This document shows positions 45,427 to 56,976 of a DNA stretch of 64,000 nucleotides, piece after piece. The translations under genes and the position numbers were made by a program. Below the pieces are notes generated by a model. That model ran no database searches, had not been told where the DNA came from, and was given only the letters and a program-made list of their open reading frames with translations. Each line of letters begins with the position of its first letter. Position 1 is the stretch's first letter. Origin of the DNA: Polycladomyces subterraneus (GTDB lineage Bacteria > Bacillota > Bacilli > Thermoactinomycetales > JIR-001). The DNA lies in the NCBI RefSeq assembly GCF_030433435.1, contig NZ_JANRHH010000034.1, forward strand, positions 1 to 64,000, given 5' to 3'.

Positions 45427-45455
45427 ATTATAAACCCCCTCCCGCTTGATGTCAA
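45427..45455 (-). promoter_or_regulatory. Consensus sigma-A promoter of ilvE
   Basis: On the minus strand TTGACA (45455-45450), a 17-base spacer and TATAAT (45432-45427) match the sigma-A consensus perfectly. The -35 box overlaps the pheA stop codon. The start of transcription near 45420 places the whole riboswitch in the leader. Confidence 0.9.
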
Positions 45456-46330
45456 CGGGAGAGTGATTGAACAGATTGTGAACGATAGCAAGGATACGAT
45501 CCCAATACACGCACCTGGCAACCAAACGCCTCGATTTCGGCAATGGCCCCTTTCAGCAGCACATGCTCTCTTTCCATTTCCGCATCGATAATAAAGTAAT
45601 AGTTCCCCAGACCCGTTTTGGTCGGACGTGATTCGATTTTCGTCAAGTTGATCTTGCGCCAGGCGAATGTAGCCAGCACTTGATGCAGCGCGCCGGGAAA
45701 ATCACTGGCCAAGGTCACGCACAAACTCGTTTTCCACTGACCGGGCGGTGTGCGGCGTGCTGGCAAAGGGGCGCCCACCGCGATAAAGCGGGTGTAATTG
45801 TTTTGGAAGTCTTGTACATCAGCTGCCAGTATGTGCAGGTTATAGCGCTTTGCGGCCTGTCGTGTGCCGATCGCGATCCACGCCTCCACCGGATGCCGGC
45901 TCACTTTTTCCGCCGCTTCTGCCGTGCTGTTGGCAAATTCCACCTGTGCCTGCGGATAATGATGGCGCAGATGCAACTGACATTGTGCGACCGCCTGCGG
46001 ATGGGAGATGATCCTACTCCACGCCTCCTTCGGACGGTTGGCTTGCGCGGGATGAACGAGCAGGCACTGGGTGATCGGATGAACCAATTCACCAACGATG
46101 GGGACGTCCACTTGGTGAATCAACCAATCCAGGGTCAGGTTGACCGCCCCTTCAATGGCGTTCTCTACCGGGATCACACCATGCGTGCATTCCCCCCGAT
46201 CGACAGCCGACAGCACATCCGGGATGGTGGGATACGGCATCATGTGGACGGTCTGATCAGAAAATAGCTGACATGCCGCTTCATGTGTGAATGTGCCTTC
46301 CGGTCCCAAATACCCTATCGTCGGTTTCAT
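45452..46330 (-). CDS. pheA: Prephenate dehydratase
   Basis: 292 residues. It converts prephenate to phenylpyruvate for phenylalanine. The catalytic domain has GYLGPEGTFTHEAA, PVENAIEGAV and the NNYTRF motif with the essential Thr. A C-terminal ACT domain carries the ESRPTKTGLGNYYFIIDAE signature for Phe feedback inhibition. It ends the pheB-thrC-thrB-pheA run, 14 bases after thrB. In B. subtilis pheA directly follows pheB; here the thr genes stand between them. Confidence 0.95.
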   Translation of the reverse strand: MKPTIGYLGPEGTFTHEAACQLFSDQTVHMMPYPTIPDVLSAVDRGECTHGVIPVENAIEGAVNLTLDWLIHQVDVPIVGELVHPITQCLLVHPAQANRPKEAWSRIISHPQAVAQCQLHLRHHYPQAQVEFANSTAEAAEKVSRHPVEAWIAIGTRQAAKRYNLHILAADVQDFQNNYTRFIAVGAPLPARRTPPGQWKTSLCVTLASDFPGALHQVLATFAWRKINLTKIESRPTKTGLGNYYFIIDAEMEREHVLLKGAIAEIEAFGCQVRVLGSYPCYRSQSVQSLSR

Positions 46331-46343
46331 CGTTCATCTCCTT

Positions 46344-47285
46344 TTAGATGTTTCTCATGAATGTACCCCATTTTTCGAATGTTGTCAATCGGACAGTTGC
46401 CCCATCGGGCCAAGGCTTCAACACTTCGATGTTGACGGGGATGCCCGCCTGACCAAATGCCTTGCGCATAAAGTCCACGAGAGGCTCGGTCTCGCGTGCA
46501 AATGCGATCACTGTTGGACCGGCTCCACTCAATGCCGCCCCCCATGCACCGTTTTGCGGTGCCTCTCGCAACACCCGCTCCATTCCAGGGATCAGCGAGG
46601 CGCGATAAGGTTGGTGAAAACGATCCCGCATCGCCGTCTGCAACAGTTCCCATTTGCCGGTGAAAAAGGCGGCTGTCAGCAAGTTGGCCCGACTGCTGGC
46701 CAACACTGCTTCATTGTGCGGCAACTGAGGCGGCAGCGCCTGCCTCGCCTGGGAAGTTGGCAACGGATATGCGGGGATGGCCGCCACCACATCCCAATCC
46801 GGGCAGGGGGCTTGCACAACATCCACCCGCTCTCCGTCCCATGAGCCAATCACCACACCGCCCAGTAGTGATGCGCTCACATTGTCCGGATGACCTTCAT
46901 GCCTTGTGGCCTTTAGTAGAATTTCCTCCTGATCCCACGGTTCACCCAAAAGATGATTGGCCAACAAAAGGCCCGCGATAATCGCTGATGCACTGCTGCC
47001 CAACCCTCTCATCAACGGGATGTCGCTCTCCACTTGAATGTGGAGGGGTGGAGCCGTCTGACCGACAGAGCGGCACGCGCCTTCCACCACCTGTAACAGG
47101 AAGTTTCGACCGTCTTGTGGCAATCCTTCAAGATGCGGGCCGATCAATTCCAGCTCCATCCGTTCCGCGGGATACGCCCGGATGCGAAGGAAACGGTTCA
47201 AGGCCATCCCAATCGAATCAAACCCCGGGCCCAGGTTGGCGGTGCTGGCCGGCACCGCGATTTCAATGCCCTTGTGCTCACACAT
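46344..47285 (-). CDS. thrB: Homoserine kinase
   Basis: 313-residue GHMP kinase that phosphorylates homoserine for threonine synthesis. [19 protein letters not shown] at the N-terminus and the GHMP loop [19 protein letters not shown] are diagnostic, as is the C-terminal [20 protein letters not shown] 47285 overlaps the thrC stop by eight bases, so the two are translationally coupled. A longer frame to 47327 is not supported. Confidence 0.95.
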   Translation of the reverse strand: MCEHKGIEIAVPASTANLGPGFDSIGMALNRFLRIRAYPAERMELELIGPHLEGLPQDGRNFLLQVVEGACRSVGQTAPPLHIQVESDIPLMRGLGSSASAIIAGLLLANHLLGEPWDQEEILLKATRHEGHPDNVSASLLGGVVIGSWDGERVDVVQAPCPDWDVVAAIPAYPLPTSQARQALPPQLPHNEAVLASSRANLLTAAFFTGKWELLQTAMRDRFHQPYRASLIPGMERVLREAPQNGAWGAALSGAGPTVIAFARETEPLVDFMRKAFGQAGIPVNIEVLKPWPDGATVRLTTFEKWGTFMRNI

Positions 47286-48348
47286 GGGAAACACCTTTTT
47301 CCTCCAGAATTTCTTCCAGCACCGCATCCATCGTGCAGGGGATCACGCGTGGCTTTACCGCTGCCGCCTCCAATGCGGTGGACGGATCTTTCAACCCGTT
47401 GCCAGTCAGTACGCACACCACTTTGGAACCAGGACGCAATGCGCCTTGGGCCCGCATTTTCATCACACCGGCTAACGACGCGGCTGAAGCAGGCTCGGAG
47501 AAGATGCCTTCTGAACGGGCCAGGATCCGGTATGCGCTGAGGATCTCATCATCGGAAACACAATCGATTCGTCCGCCGGACTCTTCCGCCGCCCGTACTG
47601 CCAAATGCCAGCTGGCCGGATTTCCGATACGGATGGCGGTAGCGATCGTCTCGGGGCGTTCAATCGGTTCACCGCGGACAATCGCCGCCGCCCCTTCGGC
47701 TTCAAATCCCCACATGTGCGGCAAACGGTCAATCTTACCGGCTTTTTTGTACTCGACAAATCCCTTCCAGTATGCGGAGATGTTGCCCGCATTGCCAACC
47801 GGAATCGCCAAAATGTCGGGCACTTCTTCCAACTGGTCACACACCTCGAACGCCGCCGTTTTCTGTCCTTCCAAGCGGTAGGGATTGACCGAATTCACCA
47901 GCGTAATCGGGTGTTGGTCGGCGATTTCACGCACCAATGTAAGTGCCTGATCAAAGTTGCCTTCCACCGCCAACACCTCCGCACCGTAGACCACGGCCTG
48001 CGATAATTTTCCCAAGGCGACATGGTTATTGGGCACCAATACGATACAACGCAATCCGACCCGCGCGGCATACGCTGCAGCAGAGGCGGAGGTATTGCCT
48101 GTCGATGCACAGATCACCGCCCGGCAACCCTCTTCCAATGCTTTGGCGATGGCCATCACCATGCCCCGATCCTTAAACGATCCGGTCGGGTTGGCTCCCT
48201 CCACTTTGAAATACAGCTCCACACCCCATTCTTTGGATAACTTTTCGGCTTTGACCAACGGCGTGTTTCCTTCATGCAGAGTGATCATGGGCGTGTGATC
48301 GTTGATCGGCAGATATTGTCGAAAGTGATGCAGCAGTCCTCTCCACAT
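47278..48348 (-). CDS. thrC: Threonine synthase
   Basis: 356 residues, the short (Bacillus-type) form. The PLP lysine is in [10 protein letters not shown], and [15 protein letters not shown] plus [16 protein letters not shown]-like elements form the phosphate site. It converts phosphohomoserine to threonine. ATG 48348 follows AAAGGAGAG. It lies between pheB and thrB; hom, the usual partner, is not in the window. Confidence 0.95.
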   Translation of the reverse strand: MWRGLLHHFRQYLPINDHTPMITLHEGNTPLVKAEKLSKEWGVELYFKVEGANPTGSFKDRGMVMAIAKALEEGCRAVICASTGNTSASAAAYAARVGLRCIVLVPNNHVALGKLSQAVVYGAEVLAVEGNFDQALTLVREIADQHPITLVNSVNPYRLEGQKTAAFEVCDQLEEVPDILAIPVGNAGNISAYWKGFVEYKKAGKIDRLPHMWGFEAEGAAAIVRGEPIERPETIATAIRIGNPASWHLAVRAAEESGGRIDCVSDDEILSAYRILARSEGIFSEPASAASLAGVMKMRAQGALRPGSKVVCVLTGNGLKDPSTALEAAAVKPRVIPCTMDAVLEEILEEKGVSHV

Positions 48349-48393
48349 GCTTTCTCTCTCCTTTGTTCCCATCACATTCCTTGTGCGGGAAGT

Positions 48394-48843
48394 TTATTCG
48401 CCTGACCCCACCAGCATCGCACGACTGACACCGTCCAACTCCTGCAGCCCGTCGATCAGACGAGTGACATCGGTATTCAGGTAGACGGTATCTACTGACA
48501 TAGTAACGTTGGCCACGCCTTGCAACGGAATCGTCTGGTGAATCGTCAACACATTTCCGCCATGTTCCGCCAAATGGCGCAACACTTGAGACAACACACC
48601 GGAACGGTGTTCCAGCGTCAACGAGATGGTGACGATCTTGGATTTGACCATCGCATTGAACGGGAAGATCCCGTCCTTGTATTTATAAAACGAACTGCGA
48701 CTCAGACCCACGCGTTCCACGGCTTCCTGAACCGTGCGAACCTCTCCCTTCGCCAGCAACTGTTTGGCTTCCACTGTTTTCTGTATCGCTTCCGGTAACA
48801 GCTCTCCCTTGACCAAATAATAGGCGTCTGCTTCAAATCCCAT
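48394..48843 (-). CDS. pheB: ACT-domain protein PheB
   Basis: 149 residues. An N-terminal helical part (AYYLVKGELLPEAIQKTVEAK ... VGLSRSSFYKYKDGIFPF) and a C-terminal ACT domain (SGVLSQVLRHLAEHGGNVLTIHQTIPLQG) are very close to PheB/YszB, encoded between obg and pheA in Bacillus. It is annotated as chorismate mutase-like in some sources, but it more likely senses an amino acid, because the sequence carries an SRSSFYKYKD helix-turn-helix-like segment. ATG 48843 follows AGGAGGA. It leads the thr/phe gene run. Confidence 0.9.
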   Translation of the reverse strand: MGFEADAYYLVKGELLPEAIQKTVEAKQLLAKGEVRTVQEAVERVGLSRSSFYKYKDGIFPFNAMVKSKIVTISLTLEHRSGVLSQVLRHLAEHGGNVLTIHQTIPLQGVANVTMSVDTVYLNTDVTRLIDGLQELDGVSRAMLVGSGE

Positions 48844-49005
48844 GCGACGTCCTCCTGTAGTAGACAAATGTTTGTTTACTTTGGACATTATAAGAGGTGG
48901 AAGCGTTGTCAGGCAAGTATTTTTTTGAACCGTGAGAAAAAATGCCGATCCATCCGGACTGTGATACCATAAAATTCGTCATCATTTCCAAAGGAGGGAG
49001 AGAGC

Positions 49006-49476
49006 ATGATTTCCGTGTTGTTCGTCTGTTTGGGCAACATTTGCCGCTCACCAATGGCGGAAGCGGTCTTCCGACACATGGTGAAAGAAGAGGGTTTGGA
49101 AGACCGAATCCGTGTTGATTCGGCGGGCACCGGTGACTGGCATACGGGCGAACCCCCTCACCATGGTACACGCCGCATTCTCAAACAATACGGCATCGCT
49201 CACGAAGGAATTCGCGCCCGTAAGGTGAAAAAACAGGATTTGGAAGACTTTGACTACATCATCGCCATGGACGACAGCAACTTATCCCACCTGCGACGTT
49301 TGGCAGACCGGAATCACCAACACCTCTATCGGTTGACCGATTTCATTCCGGAAACAACCTATACGGAAGTACCGGACCCCTACTACACGGGAAACTTCGA
49401 AGAAGTATACGAGCTGGTGTCCGCCGGTTGCCGCGGTCTCCTGGAACGGATCAAAGAGGAACAAGGGTGGAAGTGA
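49006..49476 (+). CDS. Low-molecular-weight protein tyrosine phosphatase
   Basis: 156 residues. The CX5R phosphate loop is VCLGNICRSPMAEAV (Cys8, Arg14), and the general acid lies in EVPDPYYTG, so the enzyme should be active. It is similar to YfkJ-type phosphatases of Bacillus; an arsenate reductase role is less likely. ATG 49006 has AGGAGGGAG upstream. It is divergent from pheB. Confidence 0.92.
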   Translation: MISVLFVCLGNICRSPMAEAVFRHMVKEEGLEDRIRVDSAGTGDWHTGEPPHHGTRRILKQYGIAHEGIRARKVKKQDLEDFDYIIAMDDSNLSHLRRLADRNHQHLYRLTDFIPETTYTEVPDPYYTGNFEEVYELVSAGCRGLLERIKEEQGWK

Positions 49477-49813
49477 TCTTTCACCACCCTTTAAGCCAGA
49501 GTGCATCGGTCAATTTAGATCCGAGCAAAAGGCGCACCCGGACAGAATGGATCTGCCAGATGCGCCTTTGTGGCTCAAAAAAGGGCGGCTCCATTCTTGC
49601 AATCGACCTCAATCCCCTCTTATGCCTTGGAGGGGATATCATGTTGCCGAAATGTCCCCACATTAACACAACAACCGGCGCCACGGCAGCCGGTTGTTTT
49701 CTGTTGACACATTTACTTTTTTTCCAATACCGTGACGGCAATATCGTCAGCCCCAAGTCCGTTGGTGTTGACACGTACAGACACATCCAGGTTTGCAAAT
49801 CGTCAACATAAAA
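49477..49813. other. Gene-poor stretch with hairpins and a short ORF
   Basis: A stem AAAGGCGCA/TGCGCCTTT (49530-49567) and a terminator-like hairpin ACAACCGGC/GCCGGTTGT followed by TTTTC (49669-49700) are present. A 56-codon plus-strand frame at 49641-49811 has GGAGGGG in front of its ATG but overlaps the second hairpin and lacks family character. On the minus strand a tail-like frame ending VNTNGLGADDIAVTVLEKK (stop near 49727) may be a gene remnant. Nothing is firm. Confidence 0.3.
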
Positions 49814-49850
49814 CAAAAAACCGACAATCCCATCGGACTGCCGGTTTTCA
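49814..49850 (-). terminator. Terminator of obg-nupC unit
   Basis: CCGACAATCCC and the mirrored GACTGCCGG (49821-49843) pair with mismatches, and the minus strand continues with TTTTTTG, 12 bases after the nucleoside transporter stop. Confidence 0.75.
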
Positions 49851-49861
49851 GTCTTGATACC

Positions 49862-51073
49862 TCATACCAACATGCCGGCCATGGCCGCACTCAACAGCGA
49901 ACCCATCATACCGGCGATCATGGCGCGCAAACCGAAACTGGCCACATCGCTCCGACGGTTGGGAGCGAGCGAACCAATCACCCCGATCTGAATCGCAATG
50001 GAGGAAAGGTTGGCAAATCCGCACAAGGCAAACGTGACGATTGCCACCGTTTTTTCCGACAGATTAGGAATTTGTGGACCAAATGCAGTATAAGCCACGA
50101 ACTCGTTGAGAATCAGCTTTTGCCCGATATAACCGCCGGCCTGAATCGCTTCCGACCATGGAACGCCCACCACAAACGCAATGGGAGCAAAGAGATAGCC
50201 CAATACTTTTTGCATCGACAGTCCGGGTACCCCCACCCAATTGCCGATACCACCCAATATCCCATTGATCAATGCGATCAACCCGATAAACGCCAACAAC
50301 AATGCGCCAACGTTCAGTGCCAGTTTCAATCCGTCAATCGCACCCCGGGCTGCGGCATCGATTACGTTGACCGATTCAGTGTCTTTGGCCATGCGAATAT
50401 CTTCATCGGCCAGCGGGGTTTCTGTTTCCGGCATCACGATTTTGGCCATGACCAAGCCGGCGGGTGCCGCCATAATACTGGCCGCGAGCAAATAATGGAG
50501 CGGCACTCCTAACAGAGAATAACCCACCAGAACCGAACCGGCAACCGAAGTAAATCCACCAGTCATCACCGCAAACAGTTCAGAAGAGGTAAGCCGAGTC
50601 AGATAAGGGCGGATCAGGATCGGTGACTCTGATTGTCCGAGAAAAACGGTCGCCACCGCGGTCAATGACTCCACCTTACTCGTGCCCATCAACCAGGAGA
50701 TGGTACCGCCCAATATTTGAATGATCCATTGCATGATGCCGAGATAATACAGCACCCCGATCAGGGAAGCGAAAAATATGATCACCGGCAGTACCTGAAG
50801 GGCAAACACCGGAGCCTGATGACCTTCCAACAATGGACCGAACAGAAATCGGATGCCTTGATCCGCATATCCGATCCCTTTCTCCACCTGTGAGCTGAAC
50901 CATTGCAAGACGGCACGCCCCATCGGCCATTTCAACACGAAAAAGGCAAAAGAAAACTGTATTGCTAAACCGACAAGAATGGGGCGCAGACGGATCGCTT
51001 TCCTGTCGGTGGACATCAGGAAAGCGATCCCCAGCACCACCAGCATGCCGGCGATTCCCCACAATATATTCAC
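49862..51073 (-). CDS. nupC: Concentrative nucleoside transporter (CNT/NupC family)
   Basis: 403 residues with about nine membrane segments. The family signature [29 protein letters not shown] is complete, as is [17 protein letters not shown] near the C-terminus. It imports nucleosides with H+ or Na+. Start GTG 51073 has AAGGAG seven bases upstream; upstream in-frame ATGs overlap the obg end. Placement after obg is unusual and may reflect insertion between obg and pheB. The symbol is by family only. Confidence 0.88.
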   Translation of the reverse strand: MNILWGIAGMLVVLGIAFLMSTDRKAIRLRPILVGLAIQFSFAFFVLKWPMGRAVLQWFSSQVEKGIGYADQGIRFLFGPLLEGHQAPVFALQVLPVIIFFASLIGVLYYLGIMQWIIQILGGTISWLMGTSKVESLTAVATVFLGQSESPILIRPYLTRLTSSELFAVMTGGFTSVAGSVLVGYSLLGVPLHYLLAASIMAAPAGLVMAKIVMPETETPLADEDIRMAKDTESVNVIDAAARGAIDGLKLALNVGALLLAFIGLIALINGILGGIGNWVGVPGLSMQKVLGYLFAPIAFVVGVPWSEAIQAGGYIGQKLILNEFVAYTAFGPQIPNLSEKTVAIVTFALCGFANLSSIAIQIGVIGSLAPNRRSDVASFGLRAMIAGMMGSLLSAAMAGMLV

Positions 51074-51096
51074 ACCAAAACTCCTTCCCATCATTG

Positions 51097-53134
<2,038 letters not shown>

Positions 53135-53196
53135 CGACTCCCATCTCTTTTTCAGATATTTTTTTAGGCGTCCCTATTGTACTTCAATACGACCCA

Positions 53197-53224
53197 CAAA
53201 AAAACCCCGGTAGGAACCGGGGCG
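53197..53224 (-). terminator. Terminator after rpmA
   Basis: CCCCGG (53205-53210) and CCGGGG (53217-53222) form the stem, and the minus strand reads TTTTTTTG. It separates the L21-Prp-L27 operon from spo0B-obg. Confidence 0.9.
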
Positions 53225-53238
53225 ATATTTCCGCAATC

Positions 53239-53535
53239 TCAGGCTTGAGCAACCGCTTCTTGCGGATAGACGGACACTTTTTTCCGATCGCGTCCCATCC
53301 GCTCAAAACGAACCACACCGTCCACTTTGGCGAACAGAGTGTCGTCTCCACCAATACCTACGCCAAAGCCCGGGTAAATTTTGGTACCGCGTTGACGTAC
53401 CAAAATGCTGCCGGCGGTAACGAATTGACCGTCTCCACGTTTCACGCCGAGACGTTTGGCAATGCTGTCCCGACCGTTTTTCGTGGAGCCGACCCCTTTT
53501 TTCTGAGCGAAGAATTGCAGATTCATTTTCAACAT
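53239..53535 (-). CDS. rpmA: 50S ribosomal protein L27
   Basis: 98 residues. The N-terminus [16 protein letters not shown] carries the Firmicutes leader ending LQFFA, which the protease Prp removes so that the QKKG end can reach the peptidyl transferase centre. [16 protein letters not shown] and [12 protein letters not shown] are family hallmarks. Start ATG 53535 follows AAGGAGG. It is the last gene of rplU-prp-rpmA. Confidence 0.97.
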   Translation of the reverse strand: MLKMNLQFFAQKKGVGSTKNGRDSIAKRLGVKRGDGQFVTAGSILVRQRGTKIYPGFGVGIGGDDTLFAKVDGVVRFERMGRDRKKVSVYPQEAVAQA

Positions 53536-53558
53536 GGGTGTCAACCTCCTTTTCAGCC

Positions 53559-53891
53559 TTATCGGGCCTCACGATTCTGTATCCGTACATGATCCGGATA
53601 CGCTTCGGCGATCTCGGCGAGAGAGTGAACCATCGCCTCCATCAGCAACTGCACGCGTTCAGCCGCATTTGGTTCTAGCTCGGGAATGCGACACTCGATT
53701 CTGCCTGCGGATTCGTCCGCTGCGTACACGCGGACACCCAACAGTTTTTCCGTCGCATTGACCAGACCTATCGTGATGGACGAGACAGCGGCACAGACGA
53801 TGTCCCGCCCCGGTTCGTCGAAATAGGCGTGGCCTTCTACGATTACCCGCTCGATTCGCCCGCGCTTCCGGAAAACTTCCACCTGGATCAT
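53559..53891 (-). CDS. prp: Cysteine protease Prp (ribosomal protein L27 processing)
   Basis: 110 residues (YsxB family). The catalytic pair is His21 (VEGHAYFDE) and Cys33 (DIVCAAVS). It cleaves the N-terminal extension of L27. It sits between rplU and rpmA in the conserved order, 12 bases after rplU. Confidence 0.94.
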   Translation of the reverse strand: MIQVEVFRKRGRIERVIVEGHAYFDEPGRDIVCAAVSSITIGLVNATEKLLGVRVYAADESAGRIECRIPELEPNAAERVQLLMEAMVHSLAEIAEAYPDHVRIQNREAR

Positions 53892-53902
53892 TTTGGCTTC
53901 AC

Positions 53903-54214
53903 TTACGCTTCGATCGCTTCGATCACCACTTTGGTGAACGGTTGGCGATGACCTTGTTTCCGTTTATAGTTTTTCTTCGGTTTGTACTTGAATACAGTGA
54001 TTTTTTTGCCTTTGCCGTGTTGTTCCACTTTGCCCTTCACCACGGCACCTTCCACGACCGGTTTGCCAACGACCGTCCCGTCTTCTTTGGTCACGAGCAG
54101 GACTTTGTCAAAGGTGACGGTTTCCCCTTCGGCCACCGGTAGTTTTTCCACATAAATAACATCGCCTTGTTTGACACGATATTGCTTGCCACCTGTTTCG
54201 ATGATTGCAAACAT
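53903..54214 (-). CDS. rplU: 50S ribosomal protein L21
   Basis: 103 residues. [25 protein letters not shown] and the basic C-terminal [17 protein letters not shown] are invariant. Start ATG 54214, with GAGGAGG upstream. It leads the L21-Prp-L27 operon, behind a structured leader and a strong promoter. Confidence 0.97.
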   Translation of the reverse strand: MFAIIETGGKQYRVKQGDVIYVEKLPVAEGETVTFDKVLLVTKEDGTVVGKPVVEGAVVKGKVEQHGKGKKITVFKYKPKKNYKRKQGHRQPFTKVVIEAIEA

Positions 54215-54320
54215 CCCGGTACCTCCTCTACTCAAGACTCGCCGGCCAAGGGTGGAGCATACCTTACAAACCCTTGCCGTGCGGTTGTACGCCTTTCCGG
54301 GAAAAGGCGTAAGTACACAA
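54215..54320 (-). promoter_or_regulatory. L21 leader (autoregulatory RNA)
   Basis: The 5' leader of rplU contains two stems: TACGCCTTT/AAAGGCGTA (54288-54311) and CAAGGGT/ACCCTTG (54247-54276). L21 leaders of Firmicutes have a comparable place and size and are thought to bind L21 for feedback. Identity is inferred from position and structure. Confidence 0.55.
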
Positions 54321-54325
54321 CGAAG

Positions 54326-54354
54326 ATCTTAGCATAAACGTACGTCCTTGTCAA
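54326..54354 (-). promoter_or_regulatory. Sigma-A promoter of rplU-prp-rpmA
   Basis: TTGACA (54354-54349), 17 bases, TAAGAT (54331-54326) on the minus strand: -35 box perfect, -10 box 5 of 6... near-consensus. Transcription should start near 54319. Confidence 0.85.
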
Positions 54355-54371
54355 ATCTTGTTGTATATCCT

Positions 54372-55217
54372 TTACAAGTCCCCGATACACCGGTCGTGTT
54401 CGCGATGGTCCAACAACCGGGACAGCACCACTTCTTCCGGTATCACGCGTCGGGTGCCTCGAACCATGATCACATGATACGCTTCTTTCCGCCATATTTT
54501 AACCACCGACAGCAATGTGGCCCGCGGAGAAACACGCAAGGTGATCAAACGGGATGATGGTGGTGGCGGATGACTCTTTCGACTAACCAAAAAACGCATG
54601 AATTGGAATTCTCGATGCCGCCACGCCTGCCAATTGGCGTGCAATAAAAATGCGGCGATCAGGACGAGATTGAGATGAATTCCACCGATCCATCCCCACA
54701 CCATCAGCAGCCCGGCCGCGACAGTGCTGATCTTCACCGACCATGCCACCGCCTTCCGATACGGCAACACATATCCCAAAAGCGCCTGCATCACCCGACC
54801 ACCGTCCAGCGGATAGATCGGCAAAAGGTTAAATCCAACCAACATCGCATTGAGATGGATGAAATAGTGGGTCCACTCTTGATCCCACCAGCCGATCCAT
54901 ATAAACAGGCCGCCCGCCAATATCATCATGACATTGTGAAACGGCCCGGACAACGCGACAATCAGTTCTTCATGAATGGGTACACTTCCCCATTCATCTG
55001 TTTTTACCACCCCACCGAACGGTAATAGTTCTAACGTCTGTATCCGCCATCCCAAAGACCATGCCGCGGTGACATGGCCCATCTCGTGAATGATCACCAA
55101 CACGAACAACGTCACGATTTCCAAAAAGCGTCCCATCACCACTGCCAACAGGATGACGATCCAAAACAGGAAATGAATGCGGACCTTCAATCCCTGCCAC
55201 GGCAGGTGATTATTCAA
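54372..55217 (-). CDS. spoIVFB: Stage IV sporulation protein FB (sigma-K processing site-2 protease)
   Basis: 281 residues. The intramembrane metalloprotease motif HEMGH lies at 44-48, with the third ligand in NLLPIYPLDGGR (Asp138), followed by a CBS-like C-terminal part. It releases sigma-K in the mother cell late in sporulation. It starts at a TTG (55217) overlapping the spoIVFA stop by eight bases, so its level is tied to its regulator. Six membrane segments are visible. Confidence 0.92.
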   Translation of the reverse strand: MNNHLPWQGLKVRIHFLFWIVILLAVVMGRFLEIVTLFVLVIIHEMGHVTAAWSLGWRIQTLELLPFGGVVKTDEWGSVPIHEELIVALSGPFHNVMMILAGGLFIWIGWWDQEWTHYFIHLNAMLVGFNLLPIYPLDGGRVMQALLGYVLPYRKAVAWSVKISTVAAGLLMVWGWIGGIHLNLVLIAAFLLHANWQAWRHREFQFMRFLVSRKSHPPPPSSRLITLRVSPRATLLSVVKIWRKEAYHVIMVRGTRRVIPEEVVLSRLLDHREHDRCIGDL

Positions 55218-55986
55218 ACGGTATCACTTCCGCGGGATTGACAAATGTTCCGTTTCTGCGCAAAGCAAAGTACAGCAGGGGTCGTCCGCCCGATCCACCG
55301 ATCTCTCCCAACAATTGTTTCCCGGTCACCCAATCCTTGGTCCGAACCCGGACCGTTTCCAACCAGCCATACCATGTTTCCCTGCCGTCGGCATGACGGA
55401 TCACCACGGTTTTTCCCAATCCCGGTTTCGACCCGGCAAACACGACCCAGCCGTCCGATGCCGCCACGACCGGCGCGGTATTTGCAGCTTGAATCACCAC
55501 GCCACGTCCATCCTTGGCAAAAGGTTGCGCCACTCTCCCTTTGACCGGTGTGTACCAAGATGGTGTCGGTTTGATGCGCTGATTGTCCGTCACCCCGGAA
55601 AACGCCGGAAGGAAGTCCTCCGCGCCCCCCGCATACGTGCGATACCACTCAGCCACACCCGCAAAATTGAAGTCCCGATGGAGTGCTTCACTGATCCACT
55701 CTTGGGTGCGTCTGCTCATGGTTGAATCGGATTGGAACACCAAATAGGTAAAAGAAAGGAGCAAAAAAGCTGCAAACGTTTGATAGAGTAACCGACCGGT
55801 ATTGTTTTTCTTTGGCTCCTCCGTCCACCATCCCGGTCGGTTCCACGGCGCACTCTCTTCGCGCCGCCGGTCGAGCCGATCCGCCCGCGGTCGGGAAGAG
55901 CGAAACGGCAATGGAGGCTGACCCTGTTGAATCGCCCGCACTTGCCGTTCCCGTCGCTTACGGATTCCCTGGGCCCACTCCCGCAT
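55210..55986 (-). CDS. spoIVFA: Stage IV sporulation protein FA
   Basis: About 258 residues: a basic cytoplasmic N-terminus (RKRRERQVRAIQ), one membrane helix (LLYQTFAAFLLLSFTYLVF) and an M23-like C-terminal domain. The domain is degenerate: the metal site HxH is replaced by LLYF in RPLLYFALRRNGTFVNP, so it has no peptidase activity, as expected for the SpoIVFA inhibitor/scaffold of SpoIVFB. I favour ATG 55986 after AAGGGATGGGG; an ATG at 56013 (267 residues) is possible. Confidence 0.88.
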   Translation of the reverse strand: MREWAQGIRKRRERQVRAIQQGQPPLPFRSSRPRADRLDRRREESAPWNRPGWWTEEPKKNNTGRLLYQTFAAFLLLSFTYLVFQSDSTMSRRTQEWISEALHRDFNFAGVAEWYRTYAGGAEDFLPAFSGVTDNQRIKPTPSWYTPVKGRVAQPFAKDGRGVVIQAANTAPVVAASDGWVVFAGSKPGLGKTVVIRHADGRETWYGWLETVRVRTKDWVTGKQLLGEIGGSGGRPLLYFALRRNGTFVNPAEVIPFE

Positions 55987-56095
55987 TTTTGACCCCATCC
56001 CTTCGTTCGGCATGTCCTTAGATTGTTATCAAGATATGAGACAAGCGGTTCAGTTATGCTCACATTGCCGATGGATAAAGGGATGTGGACCCCAT

Positions 56096-56122
56096 CAAAA
56101 AACGGGGGAATATTTCCCCCGA
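56096..56122 (-). terminator. Terminator of radC/mre/min operon
   Basis: CGGGGGAA (56103-56110) and TTCCCCCG (56114-56121) with a three-base loop, followed on the minus strand by TTTTTTG. It separates minD from spoIVFA. Confidence 0.9.
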
Positions 56123-56151
56123 AACTGTGCATGATTATGTACATCATCGGA

Positions 56152-56946
56152 TCAGGCAAAGCCCAGCCACCTTTTCAATTTGGACATCATATTACGCTCT
56201 TTGTCCAATACCAAGAGCGGTACCGATTCCCCCTGAATTCGGCGCGCAATGTTGCGATATGCCTGTGCGGCCAGACAATCATGATGCAGAACGATCGGTT
56301 CCCCTTGATTGCCGGCACGGATGATGCGCTCGTCGTCGGGTACGACACCCAACAGGTCGATGGCTAAAACAGATACCACTTCATCGACGTCCATCATGCC
56401 CCCGTCTTTGACCATTTGGGTTTTGAGCCGGTTCACCACCAGTTTGGGGGCTTCCACCCGTTCCTTCTCCAGCAATCCGATCACCCGGTCGGCATCCCGA
56501 ACCGAAGCGTTTTCCGGTGTCGTTACAACAATGGCCTGATCGGCACCGGCTACTGCATTTTTAAAACCGGTTTCGATCCCGGCTGGACAATCGATAATCA
56601 CATAATCGAATTCTTCCTTCAACTCCCCGATCAATTTGCGCAACTGATGGGCGGACACAGCTGACTTGTCCTTGGATTGCGCTGCTGGCAACAGATACAG
56701 TTCATCACAACGCTTATCACGGATCAACGCCTGCTGCAAACGGCAATTTCCCTCGATCACGTCGACAAGGTCATAGACGATCCGATTTTCCAGTCCCATC
56801 AGGACATCCAAATTGCGCAATCCGATATCGGTGTCCACCAAGCACACTTTTTTCCCCGATAAGGCGAGGGCGGTACCGACGTTGGCGGTCGTGGTGGATT
56901 TGCCCACACCGCCTTTTCCCGAAGTTACAACGATGGACTCCCCCAC
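56152..56946 (-). CDS. minD: Septum site-determining ATPase MinD
   Basis: 264 residues. The deviant Walker A KGGVGKSTT is at 11-19, followed by DTDIGLRNLDVLMGLE; the switch region DCPAGIE is intact. The C-terminus (MMSKLKRWLGF) is the amphipathic membrane-targeting helix. With MinC it blocks division at the poles. Preceding minC by 30 bases on the minus strand. Confidence 0.97.
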   Translation of the reverse strand: MGESIVVTSGKGGVGKSTTTANVGTALALSGKKVCLVDTDIGLRNLDVLMGLENRIVYDLVDVIEGNCRLQQALIRDKRCDELYLLPAAQSKDKSAVSAHQLRKLIGELKEEFDYVIIDCPAGIETGFKNAVAGADQAIVVTTPENASVRDADRVIGLLEKERVEAPKLVVNRLKTQMVKDGGMMDVDEVVSVLAIDLLGVVPDDERIIRAGNQGEPIVLHHDCLAAQAYRNIARRIQGESVPLLVLDKERNMMSKLKRWLGFA

Positions 56947-56976
56947 AACTTCTCCTCCTCTCGGGCTTACCCCCTC

